Assembly (NCBI GenBank): GCA_964400515.1
Contig: CAYNTJ010000006.1
Coordinates: forward strand, 62,001-126,000
Direction: 5' to 3'
DNA from: JAAYHV01 sp964400515
GTDB lineage: Bacteria > Bacillota > Clostridia > Peptostreptococcales > Anaerovoracaceae
Length of the DNA: 64,000 bases
The translations under genes and the position numbers were made by a program. Positions 17,902-27,365 of the stretch are shown in pieces. Numbering within the stretch: the first letter of the stretch is position 1; every line of letters begins with the position of its first letter. The notes below the pieces were generated by a model. The model was not told the origin of the DNA, did no database searches, and saw only the letters and a list, made by a program, of their open reading frames with translations.

Positions 17902-18860
17902 TGGGAGTATTTTATTTAATAGTACAACAGACAATGTTTTTCACCATACCTTTATTAATAGTAGCCTTGGGCGGAATGTTTACAGAGCGCGGAGGAGTTA
18001 CAAATATAGCATTGGATGGTACCATGATTATGGGAGCATTTGCAGGAATATATTTTATAAATCAAACTCAGGACACTATGAGCGGAACATCTCAGCTCTT
18101 ATTGGCAATGGGCGTTGCCATAGTGGTTGGAATTGCTTTTTCGGTATTCTTAGCATTTTCTGCAATTAACATGAAGGCAGATCAAATCATAGGCGGTACA
18201 GCTCTTAATTTGTTTGCCCCGGCGTTTGCCATATTTGCAGCTAGAACTATACAGGTAAACGGAGTTCAGCAAATACAATTCAGTAACACATTTAGAATAA
18301 GTAAGGTACCTATTTTAGGGGATATTCCGATACTGGGAGATATGTTCTTCAAATCTTGCTATATAACAACATATATAGGCATATTAATATTAATACTGGC
18401 TACTTTTGTAATCTATAGAACTAAGTTTGGATTGAGATTAAGATCTTGCGGTGAACATCCTCAGGCCGCTGATTCCGTTGGTATTAATGTGTATAAAATG
18501 AGATATTCGGGAGTTATGATATCCGGAGCTTTGGGAGGACTTGGTGGATTGGTATTTATTATACCGACTTCAACAAACTTTAACGCAGATGTTGCGGGCT
18601 ATGGATTTTTAGCACTGGCGGTAATGATATGTGGTCAATGGAAACCGGTTAGAATATTTATCGTTTCAATATTCTTCGGCTGCATGAAGGCCTTAGCCGC
18701 AGCTTATTCAGCTGTACCGTTTTTGGCCAATGCACCGGTTACAAGTGACTTTTATAAGATGGCACCATTTATTGCAACATTAATAGTTATGGCCTTTTCA
18801 TCTAAGAATTCCAGAGCGCCAAAAGCGGTTGCTCAACCTTATGATAAAGGTAGCAGATAA
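17901..18860 (+). CDS. nupQ: Nucleoside ABC importer permease 2
   Basis: A 319-residue polytopic membrane protein, the second BPD_transp_2 subunit. It has TERGGVTNIALDGTMIMGAF near the N-terminus and FGLRLRSCGEHPQAADSVGINV as coupling loop toward the ATPase. Coupled by one-base overlaps to nupP before it and to the YgiQ gene after it. Together with nupO and nupP it forms the heterodimeric channel of the importer. The pairing with the BMP lipoprotein upstream is inferred from family knowledge. Confidence 0.9.
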   Translation: MGVFYLIVQQTMFFTIPLLIVALGGMFTERGGVTNIALDGTMIMGAFAGIYFINQTQDTMSGTSQLLLAMGVAIVVGIAFSVFLAFSAINMKADQIIGGTALNLFAPAFAIFAARTIQVNGVQQIQFSNTFRISKVPILGDIPILGDMFFKSCYITTYIGILILILATFVIYRTKFGLRLRSCGEHPQAADSVGINVYKMRYSGVMISGALGGLGGLVFIIPTSTNFNADVAGYGFLALAVMICGQWKPVRIFIVSIFFGCMKALAAAYSAVPFLANAPVTSDFYKMAPFIATLIVMAFSSKNSRAPKAVAQPYDKGSR

Positions 18861-20689
18861 TGTTTTTACCTATTGATATTTCGGAACTTCCGAAAAGAGG
18901 CTGGAACGAAGTTGATTTTGTCATAATTACAGGAGATGCTTATGTTGACCATCATTCTTTTGGTACTGCAATTATTTCCAGACTATTAGAAAGATATGGC
19001 TATAAGGTTGGAATATTGGCGCAACCTGATTTTCATGATACTAAAGACTTTAAAAGATTCGGTAAACCGAGACTGGGGTTTTTGATAAATAGTGGAACAG
19101 TGGATTCCATGGTGAATAATTATTCTGTTTTTAAGAGAAAAAGAAGAGTTGATGAGTATGCGCCCGGAGGGTCTTTTGGTAAAAGACCGGACCGGGCTGT
19201 TATCGTATACAGTAATAGAGTAAGAGAAGCATATAAAGGTGTGCCAATAATTATAGGGGGAATAGAAGCAAGTCTCAGGAGATTTGCCCATTATGATTAT
19301 TGGGATGATAAAATAAGAAGATCCATATTAATGGATTCCAGAGCCGATCTATTAATCTACGGTATGGGAGAAAAAGCTGTAATTGAAATTGCAGAAGCCC
19401 TTGATTCGGGGATATCAATAGAAGATATCACATGGATAAGGGGGACATGCTATAAAACCAAAAGCAAGTCTTCCATACATGAGTATATGGAATTACCCGG
19501 CTATAAGGATGTTTTAAATGGCAAAAAAGAATATGCAAAAAGCTTTCTGATGCAATATAACAATAATGACCATATAACCGGGAAAATACTGGTGGAGAAG
19601 TATGATGAAAGTAATTATGTAGTTCAAAACCCACCCCAAGAACCCCTTAGCACAATGGAGCTGGACGATATTTATGAACTTCCATATGAAAATGAATATC
19701 ATCCTTCATATGAAAAAGATGGCGGTATTCCGGCATTTAAAGAAGTTAAATTTAGCATAGTTTCTTCCAGGGGCTGTTTTGGGGGCTGTGCCTTTTGTGC
19801 AATAACCTATCATCAGGGAAGGGTTGTTAGGGGTAGAAGTAAGGAGTCCTTAGTAAAAGAAGCAAAAGCTCTTACAAGGAAAGCAGATTTTAAGGGTTAT
19901 ATCAATGATGTGGGAGGGCCAACAGCCAATTTTAGATCTCCGGCATGTGAAAAGCAATTGGAATACGGAGTTTGCATTAATAAAGATTGCCTTTATCCAA
20001 AACCGTGTAAAAGCATGAATATAGACCATAGGGAATATCTCGATGTGCTGAAAAGTATAAGAGAGATAGATGGAATAAAGAAAGTGTTTATACGTTCGGG
20101 GATAAGGTACGACTATTTGATGGCTGACGAAAATTATAAAGAATTTTTAGATGAGCTTGTAAAATATCATGTAAGTGGAATATTAAAGGTGGCACCGGAA
20201 CATATATCAAATAATGTACTAAAATATATGAGAAAACCTCCAAAGGAAGTATTTACAAAATTCGTAAGGGAGTATATGAAAGCTAATGAAAGAATCGGCA
20301 AGAAGCAATACTTGATTCCATACTTAATTTCATCTCATCCCGGGTCCACGATTAACGATGCAATAGAATTGGCGATATTCCTTAAGGAATGGGGCTTCAT
20401 ACCAGACCAAGTGCAAGATTTTTATCCGACTCCGGGAACATATGCTACTTGTATGTATTATACTGAAATTGATCCCTTTACCATGGAAAAAGTTTATGTT
20501 GCCAAGAGCCTGGATGAAAAGAAAAGGCAAAGGGCATTATTACATTTTAATAAACCATATAATAAAGAAATTGTAGTGGATACTTTAAAGAAAGCTAATA
20601 GAGAAGATCTTATTGAATACTTTTATTCAAAGGGGAAAAATTATGAGCGTAATAAAGGAAATAGAAAAAGGAATAGAAAAGGGAATTGA
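18860..20689 (+). CDS. YgiQ-family radical SAM protein
   Basis: A 609-residue protein of the UPF0313/YgiQ family, function not established. The radical SAM cluster motif is CFGGCAFC with cysteines 306, 310 and 313 (CX3CX2C), preceded by a long N-terminal domain with GDAYVDHHSFG and GGIEASLRRFAHYDYW that defines the family. The C-terminal tail is strongly basic. Its start overlaps the nupQ stop by one base (TAATG), and its last 47 bases overlap the methyltransferase gene. Its function in this operon is unknown; co-transcription with a nucleoside importer does not by itself show a link. Confidence 0.9.
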   Translation: MFLPIDISELPKRGWNEVDFVIITGDAYVDHHSFGTAIISRLLERYGYKVGILAQPDFHDTKDFKRFGKPRLGFLINSGTVDSMVNNYSVFKRKRRVDEYAPGGSFGKRPDRAVIVYSNRVREAYKGVPIIIGGIEASLRRFAHYDYWDDKIRRSILMDSRADLLIYGMGEKAVIEIAEALDSGISIEDITWIRGTCYKTKSKSSIHEYMELPGYKDVLNGKKEYAKSFLMQYNNNDHITGKILVEKYDESNYVVQNPPQEPLSTMELDDIYELPYENEYHPSYEKDGGIPAFKEVKFSIVSSRGCFGGCAFCAITYHQGRVVRGRSKESLVKEAKALTRKADFKGYINDVGGPTANFRSPACEKQLEYGVCINKDCLYPKPCKSMNIDHREYLDVLKSIREIDGIKKVFIRSGIRYDYLMADENYKEFLDELVKYHVSGILKVAPEHISNNVLKYMRKPPKEVFTKFVREYMKANERIGKKQYLIPYLISSHPGSTINDAIELAIFLKEWGFIPDQVQDFYPTPGTYATCMYYTEIDPFTMEKVYVAKSLDEKKRQRALLHFNKPYNKEIVVDTLKKANREDLIEYFYSKGKNYERNKGNRKRNRKGN

Positions 20690-21956
20690 AAAGTTTAACA
20701 GAGAGATTAGTGATGAATTCCTTTACTCTGAATCCCACAGCTTTGAAACTACGGTGAATTCCGTATGCCTTGGTGATAATTTGGAGTATATGAAATGGCT
20801 TCTGAAAACCGGATATAAGGGGAAAATACAACTTGTATATATAGACCCTCCATTTTTTACCAAAGCCAAATATGATGCAACAATTAAACTGATTGATAAA
20901 AACGGCAATAAGGATTCAGTAAAACATCTTGCATATGATGATTTATATGAAAGAGACCTTGAGGTGTACGTAGAAAATATTTCAGCAAGGCTGATGGCAA
21001 TAAAAGAGCTTTTAAAGGATACGGGGCTTGTGTGGGTACACTTGGATTGGCATTCATCCCATTATGTTAAAATAATACTGGATGAAATATTTGGTGTTAA
21101 CAGATTTGAAAATGAAATCATATGGAACTACAAGTCAGGAGGGACAAGTAAGAAGCATTTTTCCAAAAAACATGATACCTTGCTGGTTTACAGTAAAACT
21201 TCAGGCTACTACCTAAAGGTTCCGACAGAGAAATCATACAATAGACAATTAAAGCCCTATAGATTTAAGAATGTTAAAGAATATCGTGATGACACGGGTT
21301 GGTATACAATGGTCAATATGAAGGATGTTTGGTTTATTGACATGGTTGGGAGGACATCTAAGGAAAGAAACGGATATGCGACACAAAAGCCGGAAGCTTT
21401 ATTAGAACGAATAGTAGAGTCTTCAACCAAGCCGGGAGATATTTGTGCGGATTTCTTTTGTGGCTCGGGAACTATGCTTTCCGTTGCAGATAGAATGGGT
21501 AGAAAGTGGATTGGTTGTGATCGGGAAAAACTGGCCATAGGGATTGCTAAAAAGAGACTTGACATACAAGAGGCAAAGTACTATTATTATCAAACAAATT
21601 CAAATAATTATATATATGATAAATTTACCATGGTATGTGAAGCATCATCTGCTTTAGAAGACGGAAGATACTTATTAAACCTAAGAATACTTAAATTTAT
21701 ACCGAATATAAATGATGAGTATGTATTAAAAAATGATAGGGAAAAGCTGAATGAAGTAATTATTAATGACCCTAAATGTCTTATAGACTATTTGATGATA
21801 GATGTTGAATATGATGGCAAATTATTTCACCGTATATATACTTTTGAAAAGGATGACGAAGTCAGATTTTTTGCCAAAGGTAATATAGCAGTGATATTAG
21901 TTGATATATTTGGAAATGAATATTTTAATATCATTAATAGGGAGGAATATTTGTAA
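20643..21956 (+). CDS. Orphan beta-class DNA methyltransferase (N4/N6 amino-methyltransferase)
   Basis: SAM-dependent methyltransferase with the catalytic motif IV DPPF at 68-71 and the SAM motif I DFFCGSGT at 270-277. The order IV before I is that of beta-class DNA amino-methyltransferases such as type III Mod proteins. After motif I there is GRKWIGCDREKLAIGIAKKR and then an extra C-terminal domain of about 110 residues that I do not recognise. The start at 20643 has AAAGGGG before it and removes ten residues from the longest frame; the gene then overlaps YgiQ by 47 bases. No restriction enzyme or specificity gene is nearby. Confidence 0.85.
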   Translation: MSVIKEIEKGIEKGIEKFNREISDEFLYSESHSFETTVNSVCLGDNLEYMKWLLKTGYKGKIQLVYIDPPFFTKAKYDATIKLIDKNGNKDSVKHLAYDDLYERDLEVYVENISARLMAIKELLKDTGLVWVHLDWHSSHYVKIILDEIFGVNRFENEIIWNYKSGGTSKKHFSKKHDTLLVYSKTSGYYLKVPTEKSYNRQLKPYRFKNVKEYRDDTGWYTMVNMKDVWFIDMVGRTSKERNGYATQKPEALLERIVESSTKPGDICADFFCGSGTMLSVADRMGRKWIGCDREKLAIGIAKKRLDIQEAKYYYYQTNSNNYIYDKFTMVCEASSALEDGRYLLNLRILKFIPNINDEYVLKNDREKLNEVIINDPKCLIDYLMIDVEYDGKLFHRIYTFEKDDEVRFFAKGNIAVILVDIFGNEYFNIINREEYL

Positions 21957-22844
21957 ATGATGAAAAAGAAGCCAAGGGATATTGCAATTGATATTATTTT
22001 TATCATACTTGGTACCGCTGCCGGAGCATTTGCAACTACTGCAATAATGATACCAAATGGTTTAACCTGCGGAGGACTTACCGGTATTGCGAGACTTTTA
22101 CAGCAGTATATCGATATAGATTTTTCAATAATTTTCTATATTTTATGCGGGCTTGTATTTTTGCTGGTAACTTTTTTCCTTGGATTTAAAGAAAGTAAAA
22201 AATTGTTATTATTATCCGTCACATATCCCGGGGTTATATTCATATTTGAAAAGTTTGATTTTACACTTTTAGATGAGAAAGATTTGATGCTAGCGGCAAT
22301 ATTTTGTGGTATAATGTTTGGGTTGAGTTCCGGTCTGGTTTTTTGGAGGGGGTTTGCCTTTGGAAGCACTGATTCAATTGCTCAAATAATCAAAAGGAAA
22401 TGGTTGCCCTATGTGGATACAAGTAGAATCCTATTCATAATAGATGCAGCTGTTATTGTCCTTTCGGCCTTTATTTTTGACAGAAATATAGCTCTTTATG
22501 CTTTAGTGACCCAATATATATCAATGAAATTTATAGATGCTGTTTTATACGGATTGGAGACTAAGCTTGTTCAGCTTAATGTGATTACCAGTATACCTGA
22601 TGCATTAAAGGCTTTTGTGATAGAAAATATACAAAGGGGAGTATCAAGTGTTGAGATTACAGGAGAGTATACGGGAATAAGAAGAAAACAATTGGTTATA
22701 ATGTGTTCTCCAAGGGAAAGCATGCTTATCAGAAGATTTTTGGCAGTAAATGATCCCCATTCCTTTGTATCGGTTGTTGGTTTAAATTCAGTATGGGGTA
22801 TGGGAAGAGGCTTTAAAGAAATAGATAAAGAAGATACAATTTAA
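21957..22844 (+). CDS. YitT family membrane protein (DUF161/DUF2179)
   Basis: A 295-residue protein with about five or six membrane segments in its first ~180 residues (family signature near MIPNGLTCGGLTGIARLL) and a soluble C-terminal DUF2179 domain (GVSSVEITGEYTGIRRKQLVIMCSPRE). The biochemical function of YitT proteins is not known. It begins directly after the methyltransferase stop, with GGAGG 11 bases upstream, and is the last gene of the nupO-yitT run. A tRNA-Arg gene follows within a few bases. Confidence 0.88.
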   Translation: MMKKKPRDIAIDIIFIILGTAAGAFATTAIMIPNGLTCGGLTGIARLLQQYIDIDFSIIFYILCGLVFLLVTFFLGFKESKKLLLLSVTYPGVIFIFEKFDFTLLDEKDLMLAAIFCGIMFGLSSGLVFWRGFAFGSTDSIAQIIKRKWLPYVDTSRILFIIDAAVIVLSAFIFDRNIALYALVTQYISMKFIDAVLYGLETKLVQLNVITSIPDALKAFVIENIQRGVSSVEITGEYTGIRRKQLVIMCSPRESMLIRRFLAVNDPHSFVSVVGLNSVWGMGRGFKEIDKEDTI

Positions 22845-22847
22845 TAT

Positions 22848-22924
22848 GGGGGATTAGCTCAATTGGATAGAGTACCGGCCTTCGAATCCGTAGGTTATGA
22901 GTTCGAGTCTCATATCCCCTACCA
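22848..22924 (+). tRNA. tRNA-Arg (anticodon TCG), weak anticodon stem
   Basis: Acceptor GGGGGAT/ATCCCCT (first pair G-U), D-arm GCTC/GAGT, perfect T-stem ATGAG/CTCAT with TTCGAGT loop, encoded CCA. The anticodon loop CTTCGAA gives TCG (reads CGN arginine codons). The anticodon stem is CCGGC/TCCGT, with only three Watson-Crick pairs and C-T mismatches at 27-43 and 31-39. It is either an unusual or a decaying tRNA. Confidence 0.8.
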
Positions 22925-22925
22925 T

Positions 22926-22946
22926 AAACTCCCGTAAGGGAGTTTT
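22926..22946 (+). terminator. Terminator after tRNA-Arg
   Basis: AAACTCCC (22926-22933) pairs with GGGAGTTT (22938-22945) around GTAA. Confidence 0.75.
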
Positions 22947-22949
22947 AGT

Positions 22950-22977
22950 TTGTAATATACTCACCTTGTGATATAAT
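22950..22977 (+). promoter_or_regulatory. Promoter of the lipoprotein gene
   Basis: TATAAT (22972-22977) preceded by TGA gives an extended -10; TTGTAA (22950-22955) lies 16 bases upstream. Confidence 0.5.
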
Positions 22978-23002
22978 TAAAAAAGAGACGAGAGGAGGGG
23001 TT

Positions 23003-23707
23003 ATGAAAAAATATTTTATTTTAATGCTTTGCATATTCGCAATGGCTTTTTTTGTATCATGCGAACTGAATTTGGGCGGAGATGAAGGAGATGATTCTCA
23101 GGATAATTATTTTAACGAACAAGAATCTAGTGAAGAAAACAAAGAAGCCTTTGATTTTAATGAAAGCTACTTGCCTGGTGAGGTAAGCATAAGGGAAATT
23201 GAAAATCTAGGATATACTTTAATGCCTTCTGATGGTGATAATCTATTATATAAATACTATAATCCGTCGGATGGCATAAATGAAATGCAGTTCACATATA
23301 TTAAAACAAATGAGCTGGGGAGTGAATCTTTTATTACTACTAATATTAAACTTTTGAATTCCATTGATAATGAACATGAAGAGTTAATTGATAAGATTTA
23401 TAGCAATGCTGCTGAAAAATCGGAAATAATCATAAACGAAGGAACAGCCCTAAACAAAAAAGATTCTAGTTTAGGATATTTGGATATAAGAGTCTTAAGG
23501 TTGGTTGCGATTGTAGAAAATGGTAAAACCACCGACAAGAATTATGAAGCAGTTAATGGAGTTTATGTATATACATCTCCGGACTATTTGATAAAAATAG
23601 AAAGTAATTTTCTGCCATTGGCTGATTCCGACGTTGTAATTGATGCAGCTATAGATTATTCAATGGATATTGCATATAGTTATCAAAATAAAGTTAGTAG
23701 CTATTAA
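23003..23707 (+). CDS. Putative lipoprotein of unknown function
   Basis: A 234-residue protein with a signal peptide and lipobox (FFVSC, cysteine at about 20), so it is probably anchored outside the membrane. A low-complexity acidic spacer (GDEGDDSQDN..EESSEEN) follows, as often seen between the lipid anchor and the folded part. The remaining ~170 residues form no domain I recognise. AGAGGAGG precedes the ATG. It has its own promoter and stands alone between tRNA-Arg and the aminopeptidase gene. No function is proposed. Confidence 0.75.
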   Translation: MKKYFILMLCIFAMAFFVSCELNLGGDEGDDSQDNYFNEQESSEENKEAFDFNESYLPGEVSIREIENLGYTLMPSDGDNLLYKYYNPSDGINEMQFTYIKTNELGSESFITTNIKLLNSIDNEHEELIDKIYSNAAEKSEIIINEGTALNKKDSSLGYLDIRVLRLVAIVENGKTTDKNYEAVNGVYVYTSPDYLIKIESNFLPLADSDVVIDAAIDYSMDIAYSYQNKVSSY

Positions 23708-23760
23708 AAAAAATACTATAATGTGTTATAATAATCTAGTATGTTTTGAAAGGAATTTAA

Positions 23761-25626
23761 ATGGATAACACAATTATTAATGACAGAATAAAAAAACTAA
23801 GAAATAAAATGAAAGAAAATGGGATTGCATTGTATATGCTGACAACCATGGATTTTCACATGTCAGAAATACCCAGTGAATATTTTAAGACATTGGAATA
23901 CATATCAGGATTTACCGGTTCTGAAGGTAAAATGATAATAACAGAGAATCATGCCCATCTTTGGACCGATGGAAGATATGCTTTACAGTCAAAAAAAGAA
24001 CTGGAAGGCACTGATATATATGTTCATATATATAGTGATGTTAATGATGAGCTCAGAAAATTAACGGATTTTTTTAATTTGAGCGGTGACAAAATGTTTT
24101 ATGATGCCATAGAAGAAGCTCCTACGGATAAGGTGATTTTAACCAGCAATGAATATATTATTGGCTGTGATGGAAGGACTTTTTCAGAAGAGCTTATGCA
24201 GGCAATCAAAGAGAGCATGCATATAGCCTATGAGTCCGGAATTGTTAAAATAAGAACGGATTTGGATTTGGTGGGAGAAATTTGGAATAACAGACCTAAA
24301 TTCCCAAGGGGCAGAATTTATAAATTAAATGAAAACATAGTTGGAGAAAATTCCATAGAAAAGATTACAAGGATAAAAGAAAAGTTTAGCTTGAGCAATA
24401 ATGATATCGGTTATGTATGTAGCACCTTGGATGATATTGCATGGCTTTTGAATTTAAGGGGTAATGATATAGATTGCAGCCCGTTGTTTTTATCTTATCT
24501 TTATATAGGCGCTGAACTAAATGAAATATATCTTTTCGTAGATAAAGAAAAATTTGAAGAAGGGATTCATTTGTATTTGGATGAGATAGGTGTTAAAGTC
24601 AAAAAATATGATGAATTCTATAATTTTTTGGAAGAGGTAGATGCAAAATATATAGCAATTGATCCGGCAAAAAGTAATGCTGCCATAATTGACACCTTGG
24701 AAAACAGAAAAGATGTTGAAATTTTGGAAATTGACGGATTAATTGAAAATGAAAAGGCCATAAAAAATCAAGTTGAAATAGAGAATTTGAGAAGAATTAA
24801 TAAATTGGATGCAGTTGCCATGATCAGGTTTATAAAATGGATAAAGGAGAACGTGGGGAAGGTTTCCATTACGGAAATTTCTGCTGCTGATTATTTGGAG
24901 CTGCTTAGAAAAGCCCAGGGCTCATATGAATTGAGCTTTGAAACCATATGTGCCTACGGACCTAATGGGGCAATTATACATTATACTGCGGATTCTAAAT
25001 CGAACAGTGAAATAGAAAAAGATAATTTCTTGTTAGTTGATTCGGGGGGCCATTATATGGGAGGAACTACGGATATAACAAGAACCATTGCCTTGGGAGA
25101 AGTTTCTAAGGGGATGAAAGCAGATTACACAAAAATACTTGCGGGACATTTGGAACTTGCAATGGCCAAATTCCCCTTGGGAGTTACAGCGGCGGAGCTT
25201 GATATATATGCAAGAGCTCCTTTGTGGAAGCATGGTATAGACTATGATCATGGAACAGGCCACGGAATAGGTTATATGCTGAATGTTCATGAGGGACCTC
25301 AAAACATTAATTTCAGAAGAAGCAGAAATTCCGTGTTGATGCTACCGGGTATGGTAACATCAAATGAACCGGGTATTTACATAGAAGGTCATTATGGTAT
25401 AAGACATGAAAATGATATTTTATGTATCAAAGAAAGCAACGGATATTTAGGGTTTGAGAATTTGACATTGGTACCTTTTGATTTGGATGCAGTTGATACG
25501 AATTATCTTACAAAGAACCAATTATTGGAATTGAACAGTTATCACAAAAGAGTTTATGAAGAAATATCTCCTTTTCTTGAAGAAGAGGAAAAATTATGGT
25601 TAATGAAGGCCACAAGGGAGATATAG
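23761..25626 (+). CDS. M24 family aminopeptidase P (Xaa-Pro aminopeptidase)
   Basis: A cytoplasmic metallopeptidase that removes an N-terminal residue before proline. The 621-residue length is that of the long form with two creatinase-like N-terminal domains (1-~310) followed by the pita-bread catalytic domain. Metal-site motifs in order: VDSGGHYMGGTTDITRT with both aspartates, GHGTGHGIG with the histidine, then NEPGIYIEG and GIRHEND with the glutamates. GAAAGGA precedes the ATG. It is followed after 12 bases by the acyl-CoA synthetase gene, so the two may be co-transcribed. Confidence 0.92.
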   Translation: MDNTIINDRIKKLRNKMKENGIALYMLTTMDFHMSEIPSEYFKTLEYISGFTGSEGKMIITENHAHLWTDGRYALQSKKELEGTDIYVHIYSDVNDELRKLTDFFNLSGDKMFYDAIEEAPTDKVILTSNEYIIGCDGRTFSEELMQAIKESMHIAYESGIVKIRTDLDLVGEIWNNRPKFPRGRIYKLNENIVGENSIEKITRIKEKFSLSNNDIGYVCSTLDDIAWLLNLRGNDIDCSPLFLSYLYIGAELNEIYLFVDKEKFEEGIHLYLDEIGVKVKKYDEFYNFLEEVDAKYIAIDPAKSNAAIIDTLENRKDVEILEIDGLIENEKAIKNQVEIENLRRINKLDAVAMIRFIKWIKENVGKVSITEISAADYLELLRKAQGSYELSFETICAYGPNGAIIHYTADSKSNSEIEKDNFLLVDSGGHYMGGTTDITRTIALGEVSKGMKADYTKILAGHLELAMAKFPLGVTAAELDIYARAPLWKHGIDYDHGTGHGIGYMLNVHEGPQNINFRRSRNSVLMLPGMVTSNEPGIYIEGHYGIRHENDILCIKESNGYLGFENLTLVPFDLDAVDTNYLTKNQLLELNSYHKRVYEEISPFLEEEEKLWLMKATREI

Positions 25627-25638
25627 GACGGAGAGGTT

Positions 25639-27361
25639 ATGAATAAAAAACCATTTGAACAGGAACACGAAAACATGAAAGTTATGTTACAGAGGGTTTC
25701 GGAAGTTTATCCTGATAATATAGCTTTTGTTGTAAAAAAACATGAAAAGAAAAAAGCCATCTATGAGAATCATACATACAACATGCTTTTTGAAGATACC
25801 AAGGCTTTGGGAACAGTTCTTTTATCCAAGGGCTATGGTGATGGAAGGTTTGCAATAATGGGAGAAAACAGTTATCCTTGGATAATGACATTTTTTTCCG
25901 TAGTAAACGGAGTCGGTGTTGCAATACCCATTGACAGAGCTATGCAAATTGATGAAGTTGAAAGCTGCTTAAATAGAAGCAAGGCAAATGTGTATTTTTT
26001 TGATAAAAAGGCATTACCTATAGCAGAGCAGGTATGTAACAGAGATAACACGGAAGTCAAAATGTTTGTTGGCTTGGATTTTAAACCTGAATTTGGATTT
26101 TCATTGGAAGAACTTCAAAAAGAAGGGGAGACTTTAATAGGAAAAGGCGACAAAAGTTATGATGAAAGGGAAATAGATAATGACAAAATGTCAGTTATGG
26201 TTTTCACATCCGGTACCACTGCTAAATCCAAAGCCGTTATGCTTTCCCATAGAAATATAACGAGTAATATATATGGAATGGCCGGCTTTGAAAAGATGTA
26301 TGAAGATGATGTTAATATGGCCTTTTTACCTTTTCATCATGTTTTTGGACTGACAGGACTGATGGTAATGATAACATATGGCGCAAAAAATGTATTTTGT
26401 GACGGGCTGAAGTATTTCCAAACGAATCTAAAGGAATATAAAGTTACGGTGTTCATGAGTGTGCCTTTACTGCTGGAAACGCTGTATAAACGTTTGTACA
26501 AGGAAATTGAAAAGCAGGGGAAAGCCAAAGTTGTAAAGAGGGCTTTAAAGCTATGTAACGCAACAGAAAAAATAGGTATAGATATTAGAAGGAAGGTATT
26601 CAAAAGTATACTGGACCAATTGGGGGGGGAATATAAGGTTTATAATAAGCGGGGCAGCTCCTTTTGATCCTGAAGTTGAGCAGGGCCTTTCGGATTTTGG
26701 AATTTTAGTTGTAAACGGATATGGATTGACAGAAATGTCCCCTGTAATAGCTTCAGAAAGCCATATTTACAGAAGGCCCGGAACAGTTGGTATGGTTTTG
26801 CCAAATGTTCAAGCCAAATTAAAGGATATAAATGAAGATGGAATAGGTGAAGTTTTGGCAAAAGGACCCAATGTTATGCTTGGATATTATGAAGACCCTG
26901 AAGCCACATCAAAGGTCATAGAAGATGGTTGGTATCATACCGGTGATTTGGGATATTTTGATAAAGATGGATACCTTTGGCTAAGCGGAAGAAAAAAGAA
27001 TGTGATTGTCCTTAAAAGCGGCAAGAATGTATTCCCTGAAGAGCTGGAGCAACTATTAAATAAATTGTATTATGTTTCCGAAAGTATGGTTTTCCCTTTG
27101 GAAAAGCATAATGAATTTGTAATATGGGCTAAAATTGTATATAAAGAAGAATACCTTGATGAAAATGACTTGGATATAAAGCAGTTTAAAAAGGTTGTTG
27201 CAAAGGATCTTGATAAGATTAACAAAACATTACCCCATTACAAGCATATAAAAAAGCATTTTTTGTCCACTAGACCTACAATAAAGACAACGACTGCAAA
27301 GACAAAAAGAAATGAAGAAATAAAAGCAATTAGAGAAGAATTAAATCAATTGGAGGGTTGA
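25639..27361 (+). pseudogene. AMP-forming acyl-CoA synthetase, frameshifted
   Basis: Activates a fatty acid to acyl-AMP and then acyl-CoA. The first frame has the P-loop-like AMP motif FTSGTTAKSKAVMLSH and ends falsely at 26667. Removing one G from the eight-G run at 26622-26629 gives LGGNIRFIISGAAPFD and continues to VNGYGLTEMSPVI, YHTGDLGYFDKDGYLWLSGR and the C-terminal lysine region, ending at 27361. The restored protein is about 573 residues, normal for the long-chain acyl-CoA ligase family. The lesion is at a homopolymer, so a sequencing error or slippage (phase-variable) mutation are both possible. The substrate chain length is unknown. Confidence 0.85.
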
Positions 27362-27365
27362 ATGC

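Noticed and set aside
17876..18169. 97-codon plus-strand frame overlapping nupP and nupQ
   Set aside because: It is an alternative frame of nupQ, whose frame has the better start (overlap with the nupP stop) and clear permease motifs.
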